Counted from the stretch's first letter, positions 1-6,779 are shown. The stretch is 9,123 nucleotides of DNA from CAYUAG01 sp964554015 (GCA_964554015.1 CAZKMO010000139.1:1-9123); one strand, 5' to 3'. Translations and numbers: made by a program. The notes: generated from the sequence alone by a model not told the origin.

Positions 1-11
1 TTATACTTTTT

Positions 12-992
12 TTAACAGTTAATGATATACCTTTGATATTCTTTACTACCACGTGGTCGAAAACAAAATTCTTTAGTTTTATTATTCTTATCCATAAAAT
101 AGAACAACATCATAATACTGTCCGAGGGTGAACCATTTAAACCTAGGAATTCAATTAGTGAATCAACTGGAACGAAAACACGCCAATTTACATAAGCGAA
201 GAAAGTTACATCTATAAAAATACCATTATCATTAGAATATGATTTAATAATATGTACCTTATCATAGGAATCATCATTGAACAAAGGATGAAATTGAATA
301 ATACATTTTGATAAGTAATTTTTATATCTTGCATGCTGTATTAACTCACTATAATTGGGCACCAGATTAAGTTGTTCATCTGATAATATATATCTTAGAA
401 ATATAGCACATATTTTAGCTATTAGTGGGCTTATGTTCTTTACTGAATTTATATTAATTTCAGGTTTATGATATTGGCTAAATGTCATTTCATAACCGAG
501 TTTTTCCGAACGTATTTTCTCACCTGGTTTTAGGTCATCCTTGAATTTTTTATATTCGCTATCAAATTCATCATTCGATATTTTTTTTAATATATTTTCT
601 TGTATCCATTTTTTTGCTATTAATTCCGACAAATCCGGTGGACATTCTAGATGTTCATCTTTATCTTTGTTTACTCTAATTCTAAATTCACCGTTGTTAT
701 ATAATATTTCTTTTTCTTTGTCAGTTACAACATCATCTGCCTTAAATGGTATATTTGAAACATATTTTTCAAAATCTGGTAGGCCTAAAATTTTTATTGA
801 TTGAAGTATAAGTGGTTCATGGATGGAAAGTTGGTCAACATTGTTGCCAAAATATTCTTTACATTTTTCACAAATATCGTAAATATGCCAAAATCCATAA
901 ATATTTTTTGGGATAACATGTTCACCTTCACCTGAGTTCTTTTCAGGTAATTTCGAGTCACAAAAGATGCAATTTTTAAAAAATCTAAACAT
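12..992 (-). CDS. HNH_5-type putative endonuclease, 326 aa
   Basis: The N-terminus carries the layout of the HNH_5-type ββα-metal nuclease fold: a C8-x2-C11 knuckle, E24-H25 in EHVIPK, a second C41-x2-C44 knuckle, then F-G-N50-N51-x-D53. By family knowledge the four cysteines bind a structural zinc, and the His with the later Asn/Asp serve the catalytic metal. The remaining 270 residues match nothing I recognise. They have a charged helical middle (about 120-165) and a β-rich part (about 230-315) with HPLFND and NGIFIDVTFFAYVNW. There is no signal peptide or clear membrane span. The start is the first ATG, preceded by AAGGTAGG. The gene is strikingly AT-rich (one 60-base line, 661-720, has 13 G/C) and stands apart from the operon, which suggests transfer. 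HNH_5 proteins are mostly uncharacterised and some occur in defence regions, but no partner gene is visible here. The nuclease class is fairly secure; target and role are unknown. Confidence 0.8.
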   Translation of the reverse strand: MFRFFKNCIFCDSKLPEKNSGEGEHVIPKNIYGFWHIYDICEKCKEYFGNNVDQLSIHEPLILQSIKILGLPDFEKYVSNIPFKADDVVTDKEKEILYNNGEFRIRVNKDKDEHLECPPDLSELIAKKWIQENILKKISNDEFDSEYKKFKDDLKPGEKIRSEKLGYEMTFSQYHKPEININSVKNISPLIAKICAIFLRYILSDEQLNLVPNYSELIQHARYKNYLSKCIIQFHPLFNDDSYDKVHIIKSYSNDNGIFIDVTFFAYVNWRVFVPVDSLIEFLGLNGSPSDSIMMLFYFMDKNNKTKEFCFRPRGSKEYQRYIINC

Positions 993-1015
993 GCCTACCT
1001 TGAATAATTACTTAT

Positions 1016-1040
1016 GGGTATAACATAATATTATCTACCC
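1016..1040 (-). promoter_or_regulatory. Small hairpin in the leader of the HNH gene
   Basis: GGGTA and TAA at 1016-1023 pair with TTA and TACCC at 1031-1040, leaving a 2-base bulge and a 7-base loop. The stem sits 23 bases upstream of the HNH start codon, just before its ribosome binding site. It could be an mRNA leader hairpin or a protein-binding dyad. The stem is AT-rich and short, so chance is possible. Confidence 0.3.
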
Positions 1041-1050
1041 AACATCACTA

Positions 1051-1177
1051 AACCAATTGTCTAATATTGTACAAAAATTATCCAAATATAGCCAAAAACA
1101 ACTTCTGTCTAATAATTGGCAAATCATTTGTCTAAATATGGATAAATTTTTTCCTAAACAACACATAACAATTGGTT
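1051..1177. repeat. 127-base imperfect palindrome upstream of the HNH gene
   Basis: The outer ends AACCAATTGT (1051-1060) and ACAATTGGTT (1168-1177) are exact reverse complements over 10 bases. Inside them, 1078-1096 and the reverse complement of 1127-1145 agree at 16 of 19 positions, sharing TTATCC and TAG-CAAA. The two arms are spaced almost symmetrically (17 and 22 bases between outer and inner pairs) around a centre near 1114. TGTCTAA occurs three times, at about 1058, 1106 and 1129, which reflects the same symmetry. No coding sequence lies in it. It could be a decayed miniature inverted-repeat element, a structured 5' leader of the HNH gene, or an operator region. Confidence 0.55.
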
Positions 1178-1199
1178 AATTAATAAAGTATAATAGTAA

Positions 1200-1228
1200 T
1201 ATATAATAATCTAATTGTAAAATGTCAA
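1200..1228 (-). promoter_or_regulatory. Possible sigma-70-type promoter for the HNH gene
   Basis: On the minus strand a perfect TTGACA (1228-1223) is followed, after 17 bases, by TATATA (1205-1200), a 4-of-6 match to TATAAT. Transcription from here would carry the whole 1051-1177 palindrome in the 5' leader. An alternative perfect TATAAT lies at 1241-1236, but without a matching -35. The region is very AT-rich, so chance matches are easy. Confidence 0.3.
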
Positions 1229-1319
1229 GTAAAAAATTATAAAATTCTTGTTCAACGGGTAACAGGCACATTTAATTTAGTTTAATCGAAGCTGTCCAAA
1301 AAAATTAATTTTATAAAAA

Positions 1320-1345
1320 TGTCATCCCGAGCGAAGTCGAGGGAT
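1320..1345. repeat. GAGCGAAGTCGA-type dispersed repeat, copy A
   Basis: TGTCATCCC followed by GAGCGAAGTCGA and GGGAT is one unit of a short repeat type seen scattered between genes in many bacterial genomes. ATCCC (1324-1328) and GGGAT (1341-1345) can close a 5-bp stem around it. It lies in inverted orientation to copy B, 17 bases away, and the two can also pair with each other over about 15 bases. Confidence 0.6.
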
Positions 1346-1360
1346 ATTTGTTTTTATTAT

Positions 1361-1396
1361 AATTGTCACCCTTCGACTCCGCTCAGGGTGACAATT
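1361..1396. repeat. GAGCGAAGTCGA-type dispersed repeat, copy B (12-bp perfect hairpin)
   Basis: AATTGTCACCCT (1361-1372) and AGGGTGACAATT (1385-1396) are exact reverse complements over 12 bases around a 12-base loop. Read on the minus strand the core is TGTCACCCT, GAGCGGAGTCGA, AGGG, which is copy A with a few substitutions and two one-base indels. The perfect stem suggests selection on, or recent spread of, the hairpin. It might also stop transcription, but it lacks a clean run of T on either side. Confidence 0.7.
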
Positions 1397-1414
1397 TAAC
1401 AACTTCTTTTTCTT

Positions 1415-1445
1415 CAGGGGTCGGAGGCCCTGCGGAGCGGGAGTG
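1415..1445. other. GC-rich block of unknown nature
   Basis: This is an isolated GC-rich stretch (GGGGTCGGAGGCCC, then TGCGGAGCGGGAG) in otherwise AT-rich intergenic DNA. It contains GCGGAG, which resembles the GAGCGGAGTCG core of copy B. It may be a third, diverged part of the same repeat cluster, or a remnant of another dispersed repeat. I see no reading frame or RNA gene in it. Confidence 0.3.
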
Positions 1446-1472
1446 TTTTTATGCCATATTTCTTATTGATTA

Positions 1473-1508
1473 TTTGGGATAAGTCTAATTTCAAAATTAC
1501 ATCCCAAA
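1473..1508 (-). terminator. Hairpin downstream of the aldo/keto reductase gene
   Basis: TTTGGGAT (1473-1480) and ATCCCAAA (1501-1508) form an 8-bp perfect stem. Inside the loop AATTT and AAATT form a second 5-bp stem. The structure starts 8 bases after the reductase stop codon on the minus strand, where a terminator would be expected. No strong T-run follows, so it may only protect the 3' end or terminate weakly. Confidence 0.35.
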
Positions 1509-1516
1509 GCCCAGCC

Positions 1517-2473
1517 CTAATACCGCGACCCAACGACCACATCTATCGGAAATGCCTCATTGATGCGGGTTAAATCTTCTTCGGTTAAGATAACATCAAC
1601 TGCACCGACGTTTTGTTCTAGGTAGGTACGGTGTTTGGTGCCAGGGATGCTGACAATATCCTCGCCTTGTGCCAACACCCAGGCCAAGGCAAGTTGTGCC
1701 GGTGTAACCCCCTTATCCTGAGCAATCTCGGTGATGCGCCCCACAAGGATTAAGTTTTTCTCAAAATTTTCACCTTGAAAACGGGGGTTGGTTCGTCTCC
1801 AATCACCCTCTGGTAAATCTTCAAATTTTTTAAATTGTCCAGCCAAAAAACCTCGTCCCAACGGACTGTAAGAGACAAAACTGATACCCAACTCGCGGGT
1901 GGTGGCTAAAATCTCTTTCTCCGGCTCACGACTCCACAAGGAATATTCTGTTTGCAAAGCCATAATCGGATGCACGGCATGCGCCCGCCGAATAATTTCT
2001 GGGTCCGCTTCAGATAAGCCTAAATAGCGTACTTTGCCCGCTTTCACCAATTCTGCCATGGTTCCGACAGTTTCCTCAATCGGCACTTCCGGGTCAACTC
2101 TATGTTGGTAATAAAGGTCAATATGATTCAAGCCCAGCCGCTTCAAAGAGGCATCACAAGCTGAGCGGACATAATCCGGCTTACTGTTGAGACCTAAAAA
2201 ATCGCCTTGTTCATTGCGATGAATGCCGAATTTGGTGGCTAAAATCACTTTGTCCCGCCGATCAGCAATGGCTTTGCCGACCAACATCTCGTTGCTAAAG
2301 GGGCCATACATATCAGCTGTATCAAAGAAATTAATCCCTAATTCAATCGCTCGATGTATGGTAGCAATCGACTCGCTTTCATCTCCTGGGCCGTAAAAAT
2401 CAGACATACCCATACAACCAAGGCCAATCACGGAAACGTATAAGTCGCTACTACCTAAATTGTGGTACTTCAT
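1517..2473 (-). CDS. Aldo/keto reductase, 318 aa
   Basis: This is a cytosolic NAD(P)H-dependent oxidoreductase of the aldo/keto reductase superfamily, (α/β)8 barrel, acting on aldehydes or ketones that cannot be named from sequence. All four catalytic residues are visible: D51 and Y56 in FFDTADMYG, K81 in ATKFG and H124 in YYQHRVD. Cofactor-binding segments are SPLGRGFL (203-210) and IPGTKHRTYLEQNVGA (276-291). GLGCMGMSDFYG near the start is typical of the AKR13/YakC-like group. Length is normal and the ORF is intact. The ATG is preceded by AAGGAGATAAC, a good ribosome binding site. Base composition is richer in GC than the neighbours (32 of 60 in line 2041-2100). It is separated by 122 bases from the upstream VWA gene and is probably its own transcription unit. 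Horizontal acquisition is likely but unproven. Confidence 0.95.
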   Translation of the reverse strand: MKYHNLGSSDLYVSVIGLGCMGMSDFYGPGDESESIATIHRAIELGINFFDTADMYGPFSNEMLVGKAIADRRDKVILATKFGIHRNEQGDFLGLNSKPDYVRSACDASLKRLGLNHIDLYYQHRVDPEVPIEETVGTMAELVKAGKVRYLGLSEADPEIIRRAHAVHPIMALQTEYSLWSREPEKEILATTRELGISFVSYSPLGRGFLAGQFKKFEDLPEGDWRRTNPRFQGENFEKNLILVGRITEIAQDKGVTPAQLALAWVLAQGEDIVSIPGTKHRTYLEQNVGAVDVILTEEDLTRINEAFPIDVVVGSRY

Positions 2474-2595
2474 GTTATTATCTCCTTAATTATGATGATG
2501 TCCTGTCTGCCCAAGGAATAAACATCTTTTTCACAGAACCAGTTGTGGTCACCTAGGGATGTTCAATCTCAGATTATTTAATAGCAGGAAGGCAA

Positions 2596-4761
2596 TTACA
2601 ACATCCCTTTGCGTTTTCTCAAAAACCAGTCCGCAGATAAAAGAAGGATTATAAAAGCTAAAATCCAGGGAGACTGGAAAAATTCAATTTCTTTGCTTAA
2701 TTCAACCTGTACAGGTTCGAATTTCAGGTAGTGATCCAGAGAATCCATAGTGCTTGCCGTAAAGAATTTTCCTCCGGTTACCGAGGATATATTTCTTAAA
2801 AGACCAAAATCTGCCCGGGTCTGGAGAAACTCAGGATTAAAGCTATCCACCGAAAACTCCTCTTCATCCTTTCCTAATATCTGGTTTCCCAATCGTGCCT
2901 CTGCTGCAATTGTATAATTTCCGCTTTGAAAAAATCTTTTCTCTGCTAAATATTGACCATTTCCCCTATCAGAGAGCTTAATACTTTCCCTGCCCTGAGG
3001 AGTCTCCAGGCTCACCTGAACCTCAGCTCCGGATAAAGGTTTAAAGGCCTGATCATATACCTGCACGGATAAAAATACCTTTTCTCCCGCTTTATAATTA
3101 TACTTACTGGTCTTTAGAATAATCCGGTCACTTTCCTCCTGAACCGAAAGCCAGCGCACTGCATTTCCTATAAATCCCTGTAGTATTTCGTTGGATTTTC
3201 CTAATCCCCACATGACCAGATCCCAACGATAAAAACCATATCCCAAAAAAACTATGGATTTATCCCTCCCAGCCTGATGTACCAGAATGAGCGGATGTTT
3301 GCTTAAGGATGTCTGTGGCGAATACATGTCATTTTCAGTTTCACATAAAACTAGATCATTTGGTTTCATCCGGGAGATCCGGCAGGCAGGAAAGATAGGA
3401 GGCAAGGTATTCCAATAAGAGGTATTGCCAGTTTGATTAATATGTAAAAGGGGATGAGTATTATTTTCTTGATTCACCCGGGGTGATTCTGTTTCCCCCT
3501 GTATTTTACCATCTATGGTACAGGGCAGGAAGTTTTTCAGGGTATTAATTTTTTCTCTATCAAAATTTCTGCCGGCAAAGAACATAAAGGGTTTTTGGGT
3601 ATCCACAATAATGGACTGCAGCCTCTGCCAAACAAATTGAGAGGTTGAAGAGGAGGGAAAATCCAGCAGGATAATCACATCACAGTTATCAAAATCTGAT
3701 TTATCCGGAGCACTTCCTTCATAAAATCCCCCTGTTATCTTCTGGGTTCTTACTGTCAGTTCCACATCTTTATCTGCTTCCAGTATCCTTTTCAGAAAAG
3801 CCAGATCAGGTGAAGGTGATGAGGCCAAAAGTAGTATCTTGATTCTGCTTTCCAATACTTTAATATAAAATTCCCGTCGATTATTTTCCCCAGTCAATTC
3901 TTTTGCCAAACTATCCACTTCCACGGTTAATTTATTCATTCCTGTTTGATCCAGCTTACATTCAAAATTCACGGTTGCTTCCTGATTATTATAGGGAATA
4001 GTAATTCTTTTTCGGGCCATTATTTTTTCATCCTGTTGTAGGCTAACCGTTACTTGCTTACCACCAAATCCAGATCCCTGTATAGAAACGGCACAGGGAG
4101 TTATATTGTCCTTATAGGTTATATCATTGGTAAGCACCTGAGTAATGAGTATATCCGACTTTTCCGTAGTATCTCCGATAGCAACAGCATATACGGGAAT
4201 TTGCAATTGATGCGCTATGCGGATGGGATTATCACCAATGGTATAGTTACCGTCTGAAAATAATAGGAGGGCTCGAGGTGTGTTATTATATTTCTGTTCA
4301 GTTACGGCAATCAAGGCCTGAGCTATATCTGTTCCTCTACCCTGGAATAATAATGAATCCAAAAAATCATCACTGCGTTGATACGTATTTTCCGCAAAGG
4401 TATTGGGATGAATATGGTATCGTTGTCTCAGGTGTTGCCAGGTCGGGGATTGTAAAAATTCCTTTAATACCAGGGAACGTTTATTCCCCTTATCAGAAAT
4501 CTGCATGGAGGCAGAATTATCACATAACAACACTATATCAGCTTTTTGTTCCCGTATAAAATGTAACTGCAGGATGGTTCCGAAAAATACCAGCAAGAGA
4601 AGAAGAAGAGCCATACTTCTTAATAAAATAAAAATAACTTTATAAGTGACTGATACAGCCGGTATGGTCCGGTAATAAAACCATACCACAAAACCAATCC
4701 CCATAAGTGTTAAAAGTATAAAAAGATACATACTTCCCGAAATTCTAAACATTGCTTCCAT
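2596..4761 (-). CDS. Membrane-anchored VWA-domain protein with GATase-like and Ig-like domains, 721 aa
   Basis: Two N-terminal membrane spans (about 11-29 and 40-63) precede a von Willebrand A domain (about 75-205). Its metal-ion site is complete: D81-x-S83-x-S85, T144 and D170 in LLFSDG. A β-sandwich of CARDB/Ig type follows (about 207-300). Next comes a class-I glutamine-amidotransferase-like α/β region (about 304-540; VIILLDFPSSS, PFMFFAGRNFD) with no obvious catalytic Cys-His, then a second Ig-like domain (about 545-640). A C-terminal span (about 698-713) ends in RKRKGML. By homology of layout this is a BatA-like large membrane VWA protein whose middle faces the outside; its partners are unknown. 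The usual MoxR and DUF58 neighbours are absent. It begins 13 bases after the tsaD stop. No clear Shine-Dalgarno precedes the first ATG, so Met4 (4752) or coupling to tsaD is possible. Confidence 0.85.
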   Translation of the reverse strand: MEAMFRISGSMYLFILLTLMGIGFVVWFYYRTIPAVSVTYKVIFILLRSMALLLLLLVFFGTILQLHFIREQKADIVLLCDNSASMQISDKGNKRSLVLKEFLQSPTWQHLRQRYHIHPNTFAENTYQRSDDFLDSLLFQGRGTDIAQALIAVTEQKYNNTPRALLLFSDGNYTIGDNPIRIAHQLQIPVYAVAIGDTTEKSDILITQVLTNDITYKDNITPCAVSIQGSGFGGKQVTVSLQQDEKIMARKRITIPYNNQEATVNFECKLDQTGMNKLTVEVDSLAKELTGENNRREFYIKVLESRIKILLLASSPSPDLAFLKRILEADKDVELTVRTQKITGGFYEGSAPDKSDFDNCDVIILLDFPSSSTSQFVWQRLQSIIVDTQKPFMFFAGRNFDREKINTLKNFLPCTIDGKIQGETESPRVNQENNTHPLLHINQTGNTSYWNTLPPIFPACRISRMKPNDLVLCETENDMYSPQTSLSKHPLILVHQAGRDKSIVFLGYGFYRWDLVMWGLGKSNEILQGFIGNAVRWLSVQEESDRIILKTSKYNYKAGEKVFLSVQVYDQAFKPLSGAEVQVSLETPQGRESIKLSDRGNGQYLAEKRFFQSGNYTIAAEARLGNQILGKDEEEFSVDSFNPEFLQTRADFGLLRNISSVTGGKFFTASTMDSLDHYLKFEPVQVELSKEIEFFQSPWILAFIILLLSADWFLRKRKGML

Positions 4762-4774
4762 TTATTAAAATATT

Positions 4775-5770
4775 TTAAAAATTTAAAGAGGGATCGGGAG
4801 AAAGAGAATCAGGAGAGTGATTTCCCTGTTTCAGGTAAAATAACCCAGCCGCAGCAATCATAGCACCATTATCTGTACATAATTGGGGTGAGGGATATAA
4901 TACCTCCATTTCAGCTGCTTTAGCCTCCTGTTGGAATCTATTTCGTAATCGTTTATTTACTGCTACACCTCCGGCCAGACATATGTGGTCCACCTTCTGT
5001 TTTTGGGCTGCCTTTATGGTTTTCTTAACCAAAACATCGACAACTGCTTCCTGAAAGCAAATGGCGATATCCGCACTATGTTTTTTCCTTTCTTTCTCCC
5101 CAATATTATATATATGATTCATAACCGCTGTTTTTAAGCCACTGAAACTGAAATCAAAACTTCCTTCTTTTAAAAAGGCCCGGGGAAATCGAGTATAATT
5201 GAGATCTCCCTGGTTAGCTACTTTTTCAATGACGGGTCCGCCCGGATATCCTAAATCTAACATTTTGGCAACCTTATCAAAAGCCTCTCCGGCTGCATCA
5301 TCTCTGGTTTTTCCTAAAATCTCATACTTTCCCCATTTCTTTACCATGACCAGTTGCGTATGACCTCCTGATACAATTAATACCACAAAGGGAGGAGAAA
5401 GATCCGGATCGGCCAGTAAATTACTGAATATATGGCCTTCCAGATGATTTACGCCTATAAAGGGGATATCCAAAGCCAGAGACAATCCCTTGGCTATACA
5501 GAGACCGATAAGCAGGGAACCAACCAAACCCGGTCCCTTAGTTACGGCAACACCATTAACTTCATCTATACTGATATTAGCTTCAGTTAATGCCTGTTGG
5601 ATGACCGGGATTGATAATTTAATATGGGCTCTGGAAGCAAGCTCCGGTACAATCCCCCCAAACTGATTATGAATTAATTGACTGGAAACTTTATTGGAAA
5701 GTATCTTATTATTTTTTATTATTGCAGCACCAGTATCGTCACAGGATGTATCAAGTCCGAGTACAATCAT
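4775..5770 (-). CDS. tsaD: tRNA N6-adenosine threonylcarbamoyltransferase TsaD, 331 aa
   Basis: TsaD (Gcp/YgjD) transfers threonylcarbamoyl from threonylcarbamoyl-AMP to A37 of ANN-decoding tRNAs, acting with TsaB and TsaE in the cytoplasm. The ASKHA fold is evident: GLDTSCDDTG at 5-14, GGIVPELASR with H49, and VTKGPGLVGSL. The metal-binding H109 and H113 lie in NHLEGH, with SGGHTQL at 134-140. The third metal ligand is D300 in TDNGAMIA. Length is normal for a bacterial TsaD, with a short polar tail (SPDSLSPDPSLNF). The ATG overlaps the ybbR stop in an ATGA arrangement, so it is probably translated by coupling; GGAAAG lies immediately before it. tsaB and tsaE are not in the window. Confidence 0.98.
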   Translation of the reverse strand: MIVLGLDTSCDDTGAAIIKNNKILSNKVSSQLIHNQFGGIVPELASRAHIKLSIPVIQQALTEANISIDEVNGVAVTKGPGLVGSLLIGLCIAKGLSLALDIPFIGVNHLEGHIFSNLLADPDLSPPFVVLIVSGGHTQLVMVKKWGKYEILGKTRDDAAGEAFDKVAKMLDLGYPGGPVIEKVANQGDLNYTRFPRAFLKEGSFDFSFSGLKTAVMNHIYNIGEKERKKHSADIAICFQEAVVDVLVKKTIKAAQKQKVDHICLAGGVAVNKRLRNRFQQEAKAAEMEVLYPSPQLCTDNGAMIAAAGLFYLKQGNHSPDSLSPDPSLNF

Positions 5771-6711
5771 CTTTCCACTACAAGTTCAAAATAATGTGGT
5801 TTAACATCAGTAAAACTGATATCATTGGGTACCTGAATTGTAGCTGGTATCTTATCCCGTTTATATCGGTATCGAGTACTAAAATCAATATGGGCAGAAA
5901 TATCTTCCCTTTCTATAGATTTAAGCAGATCTACTCCACCCTGAAGTTTTAAGGATAAGGTAGAGGGAATGACTTTTACCGCTGTACCGGAAGGAACATT
6001 TATAATGTTTACCGGAATACGGTCGAAAACGACTTCCCCGATACGTTGTATATCTACCTTGAAATGGACTGAATAGGCTGAATATTTGACTGTATTATAT
6101 TTACTCGGAGTAATTTTCACCTTCCCGGATAGATTCTTTACAACTCTCTCAAATCTTATTCTCTCGGTATACACACTACTTATTTGATTTACCTTTAATC
6201 GTGGCCCACTGACCGTAATCGAATCAAGATCAAATTGTACTGGACCGACCTGAGTGTATCCATTAAGTTCATTAATGACCAAGTTTGATTGCACCGGAAT
6301 TTTCTTTTCCATGAAGCGATCTAATTTTACGGTTATGGTATCCGGATGTATATCTTCCAACGGTTGTATATTAAGATCATTGTTTATACCCTTTATCATT
6401 TCTGGCTGTATCTTAAAGGTAGTGGTTTGCGTTTTTCCCCTTAAATCCAATTCTATATACTTTTCATCATATTGAAAACTTAAAAAATTCTTTCCCTTTC
6501 CCCGGAATCCCACCATTATGGTTGAGGGAATTTTATCAGCCAGAACCCACCCTTCCGGTTTATTCTTAATTCTTATGGGAACCTCAAATGTATGACGATA
6601 AACATTATCTGAAACAATATAAAACCAGAGAAAGAGAGCGCAAAGAAAGGAAAAGAATTTAACCCTAAAATTTTTTAAAAACTTATTATTTATTAATTTT
6701 GAATATTTCAT
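5767..6711 (-). CDS. YbbR-domain (CdaR-like) membrane-anchored protein, 314 aa
   Basis: A short basic N-terminus and one membrane span (about 17-33, SFLCALFLWFYIVSD) are followed by three YbbR-like β repeats at about 38-131, 134-219 and 228-311. Each has the family pattern of an aliphatic P-V strand, a V-x-G-P-x turn (ITVSGPRL at 165-172; LKLQGG at 254-259) and an alternating strand end. The protein should sit in the membrane with the repeats outside. In Firmicutes such a protein (CdaR/YbbR) controls the diadenylate cyclase CdaA, normally encoded just upstream. Here the upstream gene is a zinc-ribbon protein and no cyclase is visible, so the CdaR name is not safe. The start follows GGTGG at 6714-6720 directly after a perfect hairpin. 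Its last bases overlap tsaD. Confidence 0.88.
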   Translation of the reverse strand: MKYSKLINNKFLKNFRVKFFSFLCALFLWFYIVSDNVYRHTFEVPIRIKNKPEGWVLADKIPSTIMVGFRGKGKNFLSFQYDEKYIELDLRGKTQTTTFKIQPEMIKGINNDLNIQPLEDIHPDTITVKLDRFMEKKIPVQSNLVINELNGYTQVGPVQFDLDSITVSGPRLKVNQISSVYTERIRFERVVKNLSGKVKITPSKYNTVKYSAYSVHFKVDIQRIGEVVFDRIPVNIINVPSGTAVKVIPSTLSLKLQGGVDLLKSIEREDISAHIDFSTRYRYKRDKIPATIQVPNDISFTDVKPHYFELVVER

Positions 6712-6720
6712 AAAACCACC

Positions 6721-6765
6721 AAAGCACAGGAAATCAGCTATGATTATTTTAATTTCCTGTGCTTT
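6721..6765 (-). terminator. 14-bp perfect hairpin between the zinc-ribbon gene and ybbR
   Basis: AAAGCACAGGAAAT (6721-6734) and ATTTCCTGTGCTTT (6752-6765) are exact reverse complements over 14 bases, with a 17-base loop. On the minus strand the stem is followed by GGTGGTTTTATG, so the ribosome binding site of ybbR starts at the foot of the stem. The T-run is interrupted, which suggests partial termination or attenuation rather than a full stop. A role in translation control or as an RNase processing site is equally possible. It divides the ribosomal half of the cluster from the ybbR-tsaD half. Confidence 0.6.
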
Positions 6766-6779
6766 ATTAAATTACCTCA

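Noticed and set aside
541..804. Open frame on the plus strand inside the HNH gene
   Set aside because: It lies entirely within the minus-strand HNH_5 gene, which has clear motifs. The plus-strand translation is low-complexity Ser/Phe-rich, with no domain.
1057..1141. Possible CRISPR-like array from three TGTCTAA copies
   Set aside because: Copies are only about 13 bases, diverged, and spaced 48 and 23 bases apart. They are better explained by the palindrome symmetry, and no cas genes are present.
1320..1396. Ends of an insertion sequence
   Set aside because: The inverted repeats enclose only 15-17 bases. No transposase or remnant is found in any frame nearby, so a dispersed short repeat is the better reading.
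2474..2595. Terminator or promoter between the VWA and reductase genes
   Set aside because: I found only short stems (such as GGTGACC) without a T-run, and a CATAAT box with no -35 at a proper distance. Neither is good enough to annotate.
4054..4559. Two plus-strand open frames inside the VWA gene
   Set aside because: Both overlap the VWA domain and the first Ig-like domain of the opposite-strand gene and show no family features.
5722..6475. Plus-strand open frames over tsaD/ybbR
   Set aside because: These are shadows of well-supported minus-strand genes.
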